From the NCBI GenBank assembly GCA_015143295.1, contig JABCRI010001094.1:1-64000 (forward strand): a stretch of 64,000 nt of DNA, in the 5' to 3' direction. Source of the stretch: Tetracentron sinense. Its lineage: Eukaryota; Streptophyta; Magnoliopsida; Trochodendrales; Trochodendraceae. Within the stretch, counting starts at the first letter, position 1. The number at the start of each line of letters is the position of its first letter. The notes below the pieces were generated by a model. It was not told the DNA's origin, did no database searches, and saw nothing but the letters and a program-made list of their open reading frames with translations. The position numbers and the translations under genes are program-made. Positions 45,981 through 57,431 of the stretch are shown piece by piece.

Positions 45981-47880
45981 AGGGACTTCATGCCTCTTCA
46001 CGATCACCTTTGATGATGAAGATATATGAGCTGAGACTCTCCAACATAATCGGCTACTGTTCATCTCGGGTCTGATCAATGAAACTAGCATCCGTAGAGT
46101 GATGATAGATGGGGGATCAACTGTTAATATACTCCCAAGAAGGATGTTATCCAAGCTCGGTGTATAAATAGGTCGACTATATAAAAGCAACTTGATCATC
46201 CAAGGCTTCAACCAAAATGAACAAAAACCCATGGGCATGGTCAACCTCAAAATCAGATTCAAGGATATTACTGAAACTACGACGTTTCTGGTAATCGATG
46301 TGGAAACGTCGTACAACGCCTTATTGAGGCGTCAATAGATTCACAATCATCTAGTTGTTCCATCCACCTATCATCAAGGCCTCAAATACCCTCAGGGGAA
46401 TAGGCAAGCAAGGATCGATACTGATGATGATCCATTCAATGATGCAGAGGCATATTATGCAGATGCGCATTTTTATGTCAAAAGTGCCTAGCGAAACCTT
46501 CAACAGAAGCCCAAAGGGGAAATATTTCAGAGTGGTCCAAAAAGCAATCATGGACCTGCCCAAACAACAGTTTCAAAAAGGGTGTTCAAATAGACCCCAA
46601 AGTCTCATAGAAAAGAAGAACCAACCCTGTTTTTGGTCGGCTCTTCCCAGAATCTTGACAAGGGCAAGTTAGTAGATCTCTCCCAGATTTGTGAAGTTAA
46701 AGAAGTTGACCCGCTTCAAGCTCTGAAAGGTGATCACACAGTCCCTTTGAGAAAGATGGATTGTATAATGGTAGAAACTACCTCTAGTTTCACTGTCACG
46801 GTCAAGAAAAGTGGATAGTAGCCGACGCTCTTCAATTCCTTAGGTGCATATGATAGGATGAACTCCTCATGGATCAATGAAAAAGGTAGGATCACTAATC
46901 CTTATAGGAAGGAGATAAACTTTGGTAAAAAGACTACCAGGCTCCTCAAAAATCAAGGCTTTGATCCCAAGAAGAAGAGCAAGTCAAAGAAATTATCCAA
47001 CTGGCTTACGAAGCCATGCTAAAAAATGAGCAACATGAAGCCTTGGATACTGATAACTATATGGATACAGATACACCAGGAATTGGGTATAATCCCCTAG
47101 TCTTTATATTCGGGGAAAATCACAACCAGACCGTAAATATGGTCATGGTCAGGGAGGAGTCCACAAGTAAAGAAGACCAAGAGTCTGAAGAAGTTTCCAT
47201 GGAATGGCATCCAGAAGAAGTGGAGTCCCTATAGGCATCCCCATGGGTTGAGTCAGCATATCAAGATATGATTGATGGCCTAGCTAAGGTCAGTCTCAGT
47301 GCATGGCAAAAATGGCCGACAGCTGGAGCCATTCCCAGTGTTATTATCCCATCCAGAAAAACAGGAGAAAAGCCCATTGTTTTTCATTCCGTAGGACAAG
47401 CAGGCAAAGCTGCTCTATGGAGCAACAGAAGGGGTAGATGAATGAATCCTTATCAGGAGAAGCATGTGTTTAATCCGGCAATCAAGAAGATGCTTATGAA
47501 GCATGGATTTAATACTGAGGGGGAAGAATAGGTTGAGCATGAAACTCTACCAGCACCCAAGACTTTAACCACCTATGAGCAAGTTGGCTCCGACTTGGGA
47601 AAATATGAATCAGGAAATTTTGATCCCTTACCGAATCGAGATCTGATCTGAACCGTAAATACTATTACGGTAGATGGAGACTCCTCTTTAAGAGAAGAAA
47701 TGATCATAGAAGAACCACCGGAAGAAACAGAAGTTCGTCCGGCTCCTCTAGAATTTGAAGAGGAGGTCAAGCAACAATTGATGACCTTTTTGAAGTTAAC
47801 CTCGGTTCAGAGCAAGACCCAAGGCCAACCTTTATCAGTGCCTCTCTCTCTCAAATAGAAAAAGATGAATATCTTTGTCT
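45981..47880 (+). pseudogene. Protease and protease-RT spacer of C
   Basis: A retropepsin-like segment at about 46030-46330 with the motif DGGSTVNILP, as in Tat-lineage protease. The next 1.5 kb (46340-47880) is polar, coding-like remnant without a recognised domain, as is usual between protease and RT in this lineage. Broken. Confidence 0.6.
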
Positions 47881-49815
47881 TCTAAAAGAGTACAAGGATG
47901 TCTTTGCCTGGAACTATACAAAAATGTCTGGTCTAGATCCAAAATTTACAGTCCATCATCTCACAACTCAAGAAGATGTCAGACTGATCAAGTAGTCACA
48001 AAGATGGGCTCGCCCCGAATTGGTTGCTCAAATTGAAGCCGAAGTCGATAAACTCCTCAAAGCTGGGTTTATAAGAGAGGTCCAATACCCAACTTAGCTA
48101 GTCAACATTGTTCCTTTAAAGAAGAAGAACGAACAGATCCGGGTTTGCAAAGACTTCCGGGATTTGAATGAAGCCTGCCCTAAGGATGAATTCCCATTGC
48201 CCATCACCGAAATGATGGTCGATGCCACAACCGGCTTCGAAACTTTATCCTTCATGGATGAATATTTTGGCTATAACCAAATTAAGATGGTCCCAGAAGA
48301 GAAAGAGCTTACAGCCTTCTGCACTCCTAAGGGAGTGTTTTGTTACAAAGACATGTCATTCGGCCTCAAAAATGTCAGAGCAACCTATCAAAGGGTCATG
48401 ACTATCATATTTGGGGATATTCTCCATGATAAGGTTGAGTGATATGTCGATAATCTAGTTTTCAAAACAAAACAACGAAGTAATCATCTGGATGATCTTC
48501 GGGAAATCTTTGATAGACTGCGACAGTCCCAGCTCAAGATGAACCCACTCAAATATGCATTCGAAGTTGCATCAAAAAAATTCCTAGGCTTTTTGGTACG
48601 CCATAGAGGAATCGAGATTGACCCTACTAAAATAAAGGACATTCGGAAAATGCCTCCTCCAAGAAATCTGCGCGAGTTGAAAGGACTTCAGGGTCAACTC
48701 GCTTATATCCGGAGATTCATCTCCAACTTGGTTGGAATATGTCAACCGTTTTCCTGGCTGATGAAGAAGAGAATACCGTTTCAATGGGTTGAAGCCTGCC
48801 AAAATGCTCTGGACAGTATCAAGACTTATCTCACAAATCCTCTAGTCCTCATGGGTCCCGTTAGAGGAAAGCCACTTATCCTCTATATCATAGCGCTTGA
48901 GGGATCTCTCGGAGCTCTCCTTACTCAGCATAATAACCAAGGAAAGAAAAATGCCCTGTACTACCTAAGCAAGACTGGTTGGAGCAGAATACAGACACAG
49001 CTCGATAGAGAAAGTCTATCTGGCCCTTATCTTCGCTCTGAAGAAATTGAGGCACTATATGCTTGAGTATTCGGTGAAACTGATATCCAAAGCCGATCCC
49101 CTCAAATGCATAATGTCCCACCCTACTCTCTTAAGTGGAATGGAAAAATGGGCGGTACTCTTGTCTGAATTCGAAATCGAATTCGTGCTCCAAATGGCAG
49201 TAAAAGGGCAAGCCTTTGCTGACTTCCTTGTAGCACATCCAATCCCCGCAGACTCGCCTTTAGTCAACAACTTGGAAGATGTATTTTGATGGAGCTTCAA
49301 GAAGCCCTGATGGAATTAAACGCTTCAACTTGAAAGAGAATAAGTCAGGTGTTGGTATTGTCTTTGTCACACCAGATAACACAATCATACCTTATTCCTT
49401 CAGCCTAATGAAGGATGCTCAAACAATGAAGCCGAATATGAAGCCCTGATAGCAGGCATTGAATTTGCACTCGAGATTTTGATGGGTGAATTAACCATCT
49501 ATGGGGATTCGGAACTCATCATCAAATAGGTATAAGGAGAATATGTCGTGCAAAGAGTCAGCCTCCTTCCCTATCAGAAAAGAGTGGACCAGTTACTTGC
49601 TCAAATTCCAAGAAGCAGCCTCTTCCATGTCCGTAGAGGACTTAACAATCAAGCCGACGCTTTGGCCGGTCTTGCAACATCTCTAACTCTGCCAACAGAT
49701 AGGATGCTGACTATCACAGTTGGGGAAAGAAGAACTCTCAAACCCCTTCCAGAGATTGATCTCTTGGAAACAGTTTGTTATGTGACGATCAAAGAAAAAG
49801 ATGAAGATTGGTGAC
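47881..49815 (+). pseudogene. RT, RNase H and second (archaeal-like) RNase H of C
   Basis: The RT fingers and palm are at 47990-48480 (motifs VCKDFRDLNEACPKDEFPLP and GVFCYKDMSFGLKN). The RT thumb and first RNase H are at 48540-49260. A second RNase H of the archaeal-like type follows at about 49275-49690 (motifs FDGASRSPDG, IAGIEFALEI and a SFHVRR-like end). The double RNase H is a known mark of the Tat lineage. Broken in several places. Confidence 0.75.
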
Positions 49816-51012
49816 AGCCTTTTATCGATTATCTCCAACATGGTCGATTGCATGGATACCGTGCCAAACGCGCTGAAGTCTATTGACGTGTCACAAATTT
49901 CATGATGCTGGAAGATACACTGTATAAACGATCCCTGGATGGTATCTTAATAAGGTGCATCTCAGAAAATGAAATAGATCAAGCTATGTGGAAGAAACAC
50001 ATACCAGGATCTGCGGAGCTCACCAAACTAGGCCCAAGCTACAAATGCAGCTGAAAAGATTAGGCTACTACTGGCCTACGATGATCATTGATTATCTCAA
50101 CTATGCAAGAAAGTGCAAATTTTTTCAGCTCCATGCTGATTTCATATATAGGGCTCCCGAGCCTTTCCACTTGACAACATGTTCATGGCCCTTCGCGGCA
50201 TGGGGGATGGATGTCATAGGCCCATTCACCCCACCATCATCTGCGGGACATCAATGCATCCTAGCTGCAATGGACTACTTCTCAAAATAGGGCAAAGTCG
50301 TCACTCTCAAAGAAGTCAAACACCACTTAGTGGTAAACTTTATCCAAACCAACATCATATATCAGTTCGGGATTCCAGAAAGCATTATCATGGATAATAG
50401 GCAACCTTTTTGGAGCGCCCCTATACACAAGTTGCATGCCAAATTTGGTATCCGAGAGGATCATTCTAACCGGTATTATCTAGTCGCGAATGGTCTAGCC
50501 GAAACCTTCAACAAGACTTTATGCAAAATCCTAAGAAAGTTGTGGATAAAAGCAAACGGGACTGGCATGAACGCCTACCCGAAGCCCTATGGGTATATAG
50601 AACTACTTACCGGACTCCGACACAGGCCACGCCATATTCCCTGGTCTTCGGCGGTGAAGAAGTTCTCCGCCTTGAAATTCAAATTCACTCCTTACAGGTG
50701 GCAATTCAACAGTCTATCACAAAAGAAGACTCAGCTAAAGTTTGTCTTGCAGAACTCGAAACTCTTGATGAACATTGTCTCCAAACTCAACAGAGCTTAG
50801 AGATGTATAGACAAATGTTAACTAGCACCTTCAACAAAAGAGTAAGACTAAGGTCTTTCAAAGCAGGAGATTTGGTCTTAGTGGTCAGGACTCCAATCAT
50901 TGTCACTCAGCGGACCAAGGGGAAGCTCAAACCAAAGTGGGAAGGGCCTTACGTCATCGAGAAGGTATATTCCAACGGAGCATACCTGCTGACTTCAATG
51001 GATGGAGAGTGA
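49816..51012 (+). pseudogene. Integrase of C
   Basis: The zinc-binding part (GAHQTRPKLQMQLKRLGYYW) starts near 50015. The core motifs WGMDVIGPF (about 50195) and FGIPESIIMDN (about 50360) follow. The C-terminal part has KWEGPYVIEKVYSNGAYLL near 50940-51000. No chromodomain is seen, in keeping with Tat. Broken. Confidence 0.75.
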
Positions 51013-52460
51013 ATTATCCCTCCAACCAATGCAAGATTCCTCAAGTGACATTACTCCTAGGAATCAAAAAGCTTGCTAGACTCTAGAAAAAATTTAGAGC
51101 AAAAAATGACTCGCTAAGTTGAAAACCCCTAAGGGGCGGCTTAGGCAAAAATTAGAGTCAAAATCATACTCACTAACTTGAAAACCCTAAGGGGTGGCTC
51201 AAGGAAAAATAAGGCGAAATGACTCACTAAGTTGAAAATCCGAAAGGACGGCTTAGATAAAATATTTGAGTCAAAATAAAATGCCCGCTAGACAAAAACT
51301 TCAAGGAGAAGGTCTAGGCAAAAATTAGGGCAACAAATAGCTCGCTAGACTAACACTCCAAGAGTCAGTCTAGGCAAAAATTAGAGCGATTTGACAGGCT
51401 CCTAAATACAAGCTAAAAATGTTTATGGCCTTTCGAAAGTCTCCAGAATATAAGACCAAAGTCTAAACCTTCCTAGGTATGAACAGAAACTGCCTATTCA
51501 CTATCAAATTACGAATCAAAGCTTCAAAAGCCCCCCAAATACAAGGCGAAGTCAAAACCTTCCTAGGTATGAACGGAAACTACCTATTCGCTCCCAAAAT
51601 GCAAATCTAAATGCCTGTTACAAACTACGTTTGACTTGATCCTATCATGGGTACGTAGGTAGCCTGAGAAAATCAACTTGGGTTCAGTCAGTTATTCTAA
51701 AAAGAATACCATCCCCCTGGGATACAAAATCACTGTTATTGCCCCTCCATATGGGTGATATTGAGAAAACTGCTATCTGTTGCGCTAAGAAGAAGCCACT
51801 ACTCTAAAGAAGGACTTCTCACCATCAGAAGCATATCTGCTGATTACAATTGACGGACAACGGAGTATCTCCCCCGACCAATATAAGATTCCCAAAGCCC
51901 GCTAGACCAAAACCCCAAAAGGATGGTCTAGGCAAAAATTAGGGCACCAAGATACCCACTAAGTTGAAAATCCAAAAGGACGGCTTTGGCAAATTAGGGT
52001 GATGTGGCTCACTAAGTTGAAAATCCGAAAGGACGACTTAAGCAAAAAAATTTGAGTCAAAACAAACTGCCCACTAGACTAACACTCCAAGAGTCAGTCT
52101 AGGCAAAAATTAGGGCAACAAAAGCTCACTAAAATAACACTCCAAAAGTTGGTTTAGGCAAAAGTTGACAGACTCCCGAATACGACCTAAAAACATTCGT
52201 CACTTTTCAACGATTTTACCCCAAAATGCAAGTCTAAACCTTCCTTGGTACGAACGGAAACTACCTACTTGTTATCAAATTACAAGTCTAAACCTTCCTG
52301 GATATGAACGGAAACTATCTACTCGTAACCACGAGTCTAAAATCACCCCTGTTCTGAACTATATTTGACTTGATCCTATAATGGGTACGTAGGCAGTCTG
52401 ACAAAATCAACTTGGGTTTAGTCAGTTATTTTAAAAGAACACTATTTCCCCCATTAGAAA
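51013..52460 (+). repeat. Repeat-rich 3' region of C, about 0.7 kb unit present twice
   Basis: No gene. Short imperfect repeats of about 50-60 bp with CTAAGTTGAAAATCC...GGCTTAGGCAAAAATTAG run from 51100 to 51410 and again from 51895 to 52160. Each run is followed by a CTTCCTAGGTATGAACGGAAACTACC block and then by a TTGACTTGATCCTATCATGG / GTACGTAGG block (51630-51720 and 52360-52440). So a unit of about 0.7 kb is duplicated. Variable tandem repeats here are known for Tat/Ogre 3' regions. Confidence 0.75.
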
Positions 52461-52499
52461 AGGGGAAGAAGAATTTATGCCATAAAAAAATGGCATAGA

Positions 52500-55400
52500 C
52501 TGAGTGATAAAACAAATTTTTTTTTCATTCATTCACGGGGTTTACATTATGAAGATTTACATTAACGGGGTTTGCATCCTGAAGATTTACATTTGCGTCT
52601 GGAGGATTTACATCAGGAAGATCTTCATTAATAGGATGTATATCAAGAGGGTTTTCTTCAATTAATGGGGTGATATCTGAGAAAGATAATTTTTCCATTA
52701 TATAGCGTTGCTATTTGTGGAGATGTGTAGCTTCTTGGCAAGCATCTGCCAAACCCTCTTTTAATCTAATGATCTTCTCAAGGTTCTTTGACCTTGAGTC
52801 TTCACGGAATGACCCTCTGATAAGTCGGAATTGACAATCGCAAGCTCTGTTTCCATCGATTCACGAGCACTTTTTATTTTGGAAGCTCTAGCTAAGGCCT
52901 CTTATAGCTGTTAACGAAGACTCTCTACTTCGACTTTCGCAGCTTGCTAATGTTCTGCAGTCCGATAAACCCTATTGTGCAGATCACTAGCAGCTTCAGC
53001 TAACTCTACTATTTTAGAAGATGTGTTGTTAACACACCCCCTGGCTTCTACCTCAAGACCACTGATTAGGTCTATATTATTGAGTCGGTAAAATTTCTCG
53101 GCGGAGCTGATCCAAGCCTCGGCTTCTTACTGCATGATGGGATCTCTAATGCCTAGACTATCAAGGATGTTGAAAGCTGAAATGCTGTCGTCTTTCATCT
53201 GATCAAAATCTTTGAAGTTTCTGCTGAGCAGCGAAGTCTTTAGGCCTTCAAGTACATGTTTAGCGCTCTCCGCATAGACGTCAACCAACAGTTTGGATGG
53301 AGGAGGAATTGGAGCATGGTTGGGTATTTTGAAAGTAAACTTTAGAGCATTAATAATTCCCTTGATGATACCTACAAAAGAAAAAGTTGAGGGCTAGCAG
53401 GTACGAAAATCATTTGATTGAAATAAAAGAAGCAATCAAAGTTACATACCGGGATGTCCAGAGATTCTCCTAAGAAAAGAATCATAATCATTCCTGCTGC
53501 CAACCATCTATCAGACAGAATGCCCCTAAATCCATGGGACCCTTCATTGGATCGTTCTGGCGGAGGAGTAGAGGGAGTATACTCGGGGTGAAAGAATTCT
53601 CTCAGTGGATGCCAGAGATTGATCAGCCGGGGGAGTAGATGATCTATACTCGGGTGATAAGGTCATGGTCAGAAAAGGTAACTCTTCAGAAGTCAACCCC
53701 TCACCGGTGACTGGTGTAGAATATGGAACTATTTCCATTCCAATCGCATCGGCATCCTGGTCCTCTTCTTGGATATGGAGTTCAGGAGTGTTTAACTCAT
53801 ACTCTTGAACAGCCTCAACAGTGACTCTAGCTTCAGGCACGGTCCCCGCGCCCAGCTCAAGACTAAGTTCAATGTTGACCTCAACTTCAGGTCTTACATC
53901 GACCTCAATATCCATTTCAGCCTTTGGCCTTGCTTCGGCAATTATTTCAGTCTCCGGCCTTGTTTCAACCTGTAGCTCCAAGCTCATCTCAGCCCCAGCC
54001 CTTGCTTCGGCAATGTTAGTTGGTTCTTGCATCACTTCAGATACGATTGGCCTTTCAGATTCCACTGAGATTGCTTGATCTACATTAGAAGCTTCATCAA
54101 CAGGATTAATGCTTGCTGTGTTCACTATCACCACTATCTTAGTCCTTATAATGTTAGGATCAACTCCAGTTGGTGTAGCCTCAAAAACAACTCCTACAGT
54201 TTGAATAAATTCTTTGTCAGTCTTCGGACCTGAGGATTGTCCAGTTTTAAGGGCACGCCTCTTAGCTTTCCTGACAGCCCGTTGGGTTTAGATAGAGAGC
54301 AAAGCGGCTTCGGCTATTTGGGCTTCACAAAGTAGATGCGCTTCTAACTCTTTGGCTCTACGAGCTTCTTCTAGTGCAGCTGTCAAACGATCATCATGAA
54401 GATTCAGGCTCATAGAAGCATCCACATTGTCAGCAACTTCTTCCAAAAATCGATTGGGAGTAGATTGATAATTGTTGTATGTGGGTGAGCCAGCTCCACC
54501 ATCAATATTATCAGTTGGGTCAACTACAATAGTCTCACCCAATCCCTCCAAAATGCGAGGTCGAACAACCACCCCAACAGTGGTCATAGCCGAAGGATCT
54601 TCTGGAGGGACAATAAATTTTGCGGCACCGTGAGGTCCTTCATAAGTTTCCTCAAGGTTGTCAGTGTCAGCATAAATTGATAGGTTATGCTCGGCCGTAA
54701 GGGAAGCTATCTTAGCCATCTGGATCTGATCCCCGGTCAACTATATAATAGGATATGGGCTTCTCTGGGCATGCTTGCTTTTCCATTTAGGGGCCGATCT
54801 AGTCCTTGGATGCTTATGGGTAGTGGTAGCTGTCTTTTACCTTTTGTCAAGTGCTTTGGCCCTTGATGGCTCTTTCCTTTTTCTAGCACCGGGTGCTTGA
54901 GTAGGAGCAGGTCCACCTACCTCAGCAGTAGCCACGAAAATCCTTTCCAAACATTCTTTTATAACCACGACCAGAGTATCATGGCCGCCATGCTTTAAAT
55001 AGGCAGAGGTGCAATTTAGCCACCATGTAGAAAACCTTAACGAAGGTCGAACTTCATGCGCTTGAGAGGGAATGAAGAATCTTGAGCAAGTGTCAACGTG
55101 TATCAAATGATTCCACTCTCATTTGATTTGATGGAAATTGGCTAAAGTGCGATCAACAGTCTCCAATGCAGGTGGTTTTGCTTGGTTATACCCAAATTAC
55201 CGGACAAACATGCTCGGGTGGTAAGGTTCCACGAAGCATTCCTTGCCGAGATGCCATAAAAGATTGCCTAGACGAACGTTTATCATCATCAAAAAATCCC
55301 TACTGGAATAGCCCAAGCTCATGTCATTTACCAGATAATCGTTCCCAGCCACCAGCTCAGAAGCTCCCTTGAAAGGACGAGCCTTGTAAAGACCAGGGGC

Positions 55401-55667
55401 GGCGAACATATGTTTAATTGTCTCCTAGGAGCGGTACTTGGCTGGTGTTTGACCAGCTACCTAGACTAAATATGACAGATTCATCTTGGCTTCAGTAGTT
55501 ATCTGTCTCAGCTAAGAAGAAGGAAAATACTGACTGATCCAGCCAAACAAATACTGGAAGGGGACTTAGGCTAGTTGATGACCCAGGTACTTGCTCTGGG
55601 CGATGTCTCCCATTTCTCTATATAATGATTCCATCATTGGGATAAGTAGAGAATGCCTTATACTAGT
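52500..55667 (-). pseudogene. Antisense plant-mobile-domain (PMD) gene in C
   Basis: Minus strand, opposite to C's gag-pol. PMD-type blocks in order: FGWISQYF near 55540, LGNLLWHLGKECFVEPYHPS near 55215-55275, and HEVRPSLRFSTWW near 55020-55060. A basic stretch (RKRKEPSRAKALDKR) and an acidic Glu/Pro/Ala-rich tail with near-repeats (53544-54134) follow. Then come a spliceosomal-type intron (53372-53449) and a heptad-like, Ala/Glu-rich tail (52680-53340). The start is cut by element D. PMD (PF10536) occurs in host MAIN/MAIL genes and in several transposon groups. Extra antisense ORFs are known in Tat elements. Broken, with several breaks. Confidence 0.65.
53372..53449 (-). other. Apparent spliceosomal intron in the antisense PMD gene (78 bp)
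   Basis: The minus strand begins GTATGTAAC and ends in a pyrimidine-rich TTTTTCTTTTGTAG, both strong plant splice-site matches, with AT-rich sequence between and coding-like sequence on both sides. Confidence 0.6.
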
Positions 55668-57256
55668 TGTAGAACCCCAGAATTTAGGTTCACTGTTTAT
55701 GTGAATAGTGCTGTGAATAGTGTTATGAATAGTGCCTTCAAGGCCTAAAGCCTTAATGAAATTGTGGGTTCATGTTTTAAAATGAAAGGAGGTTTTCAAA
55801 TGAATCAAAATATGTATGGAAAATGTTTTTGGGGGTTAGGGATAAATGAAAAACAGGAATGTACAATACTCTAAGTATCGCAAAGAGGGATGTCTAGAAA
55901 TACCCTCAACTTGAGAAAACTCTAGTTTCCTCATCCGAAATTGGAATCAAGTGATTCTTAATCCATTAGAAAGATATCAAGATCCTCTTCAATGTTCATG
56001 TTTATCAATTTTCCATATTTGGAGTCGAAGTTAAGTCAAATGTCGGTTTTCCAGCATTTTTCTGCTGAAATTCCAGGACAAGTCAGCTTTAAGGCCAATT
56101 TGGTTCATGAATAAAGAAAAATTAGGAGTTGTGTAAAAAATGAAAGTTGTTTCCCTTTGAAATACAAGTTCAAACCAAGTTGAATCATCAAAATCTGATA
56201 AGTGAGTCAAAAGTTATGGCAAAAATACCAAAGCAGGAAAAACCCAGGCCAGTATAGCATCACTAGTCGACGAGTCAGCCCCGAAAAGGCCAAAAACATC
56301 CCAGAAACAGCCCAGAACTTCCAGCAACCTTGGGAAATATTTTTGGGATATTTTCCTAAGATATTTTTGGGCTTTTTGGAACCCTTTGACCTATAAATAG
56401 AACCCCAAATTCGTGCCTTTGGGTTTACAAACCCAAAGCTTGAATTTGTGAGAGATTGAAGAAGAAGAAGAAGATGAAGAAGAGAAGCTCTGTTCTTTTC
56501 AAACTATTTCTTTCCTAAGCTCAAGTGAGGTTCCAATCTTGTTCCAGAAGCTCAAGCTTCCTTCCTTGAGTATTCTCAAACTCCCAAATCATCACTAAGG
56601 TGATTTTAAAGCTTGGAATTTCTCCAAAGAAATTATGTGTGTTCTTGAAGAAGGGGGTTTTCAAATCCAGTCTTTCCAAAACATCAAATAAGCCTTCTGA
56701 AGTTTGTTCTTCATCCTACCGAAGTGTAAAAAATTCCTTTTTAAGGTAGAAAAATATACTAACTACCTTGTTACGATTCATTCATGCTTAGAAATTAGAA
56801 CTATCCATGTTATGATTCATTGATGGCTTATAGCTTTTATCGGTTTAAACTATTGAAAATAATTAAATGAAATCAAGGAATAGGATCTTGTTCTTGTAAA
56901 CTATGATTATGGTTACAATGATGTATGGTTTTTGAAAAAGAGTAAGGTATATTACCTTTTATGGGTTATTATGAACTGAAATAGAATCAAGGTTTAAGGC
57001 CTCAAATATGTAGATGATTTCTACTAGATATCCATGTTAGGATTCATCTATGAAAAACAAGAGATAAATCATGTGTTTTGAAGTAAAGAGTGTCAATACA
57101 CTCTACCTAGCCAAAGTGAGTTGTTATGCATAAATTCAATGAAGATAGGCTAAGTAGACAGGTTGTGCTATGTTAACGACATAAATGATATTTCATGAAT
57201 ACGATTCCATGTTTAAATGTTTTCTATTATACCATGATGCTCACAAATACTTTATG
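55668..57256 (+). repeat. Element D: partial Tekay-like LTR
   Basis: Starts TGTAGAACCCCAG at 55668, inside C's antisense gene. It has the shared block near 56170-56215 (CAAGTTGAATCATCAAAATC), one or two palindromes (ACTAGTCGACGAGT, 56262-56275), a TATA box at 56391 (CTATAAATAG) and a purine-rich GAAGAAGAAG leader. At 57257 an F-type LTR interrupts it; the rest of D would be right of the window. Confidence 0.7.
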
Positions 57257-57431
57257 TGTAAATCCCTAAATAGGTGTTGGCAAATTCCGTGATCATTAAA
57301 TAGGTCATGTGAGTCGAGTCGTCGAGTCATGTTCAACTTGTCAGAAGAGAAGAGCTAAAGCTTAAAGAAGATTGCAGAAAGTGAAGAAAAAGCTCCTACT
57401 CTGGATCTAGAAAGGTAATGGACTTAGAGAC
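57257..57431 (+). repeat. Piece of an F-type LTR
   Basis: Starts TGTAAATCCCTAAATAGG and follows the first 160 bases of F closely. Element E begins inside it at 57432. Confidence 0.8.

Larger units (their letters stand above)
28159..55667 (+). mobile_element. Element C: Ty3/gypsy, Tat/Ogre lineage, large and broken
   Basis: Plus-strand element with a 5' LTR 28159-30207, a primer-binding-like site, a repeat-rich leader ORF, gag, protease, reverse transcriptase, two RNase H domains, integrase, a repeat-rich 3' region and an antisense plant-mobile-domain gene. Element B (31138-42066) is inserted in its leader and element D begins at 55668. Its 3' LTR is not in the window. The lineage call rests on the Tat-type gag, the second (archaeal-like) RNase H and the additional antisense ORF. 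It is old, with ten or more breaks. Confidence 0.75.

Noticed and set aside
53821-54078. Plus-strand Ser/Thr-rich frame
   Set aside because: It is the complement of the acidic tail of the antisense PMD gene.
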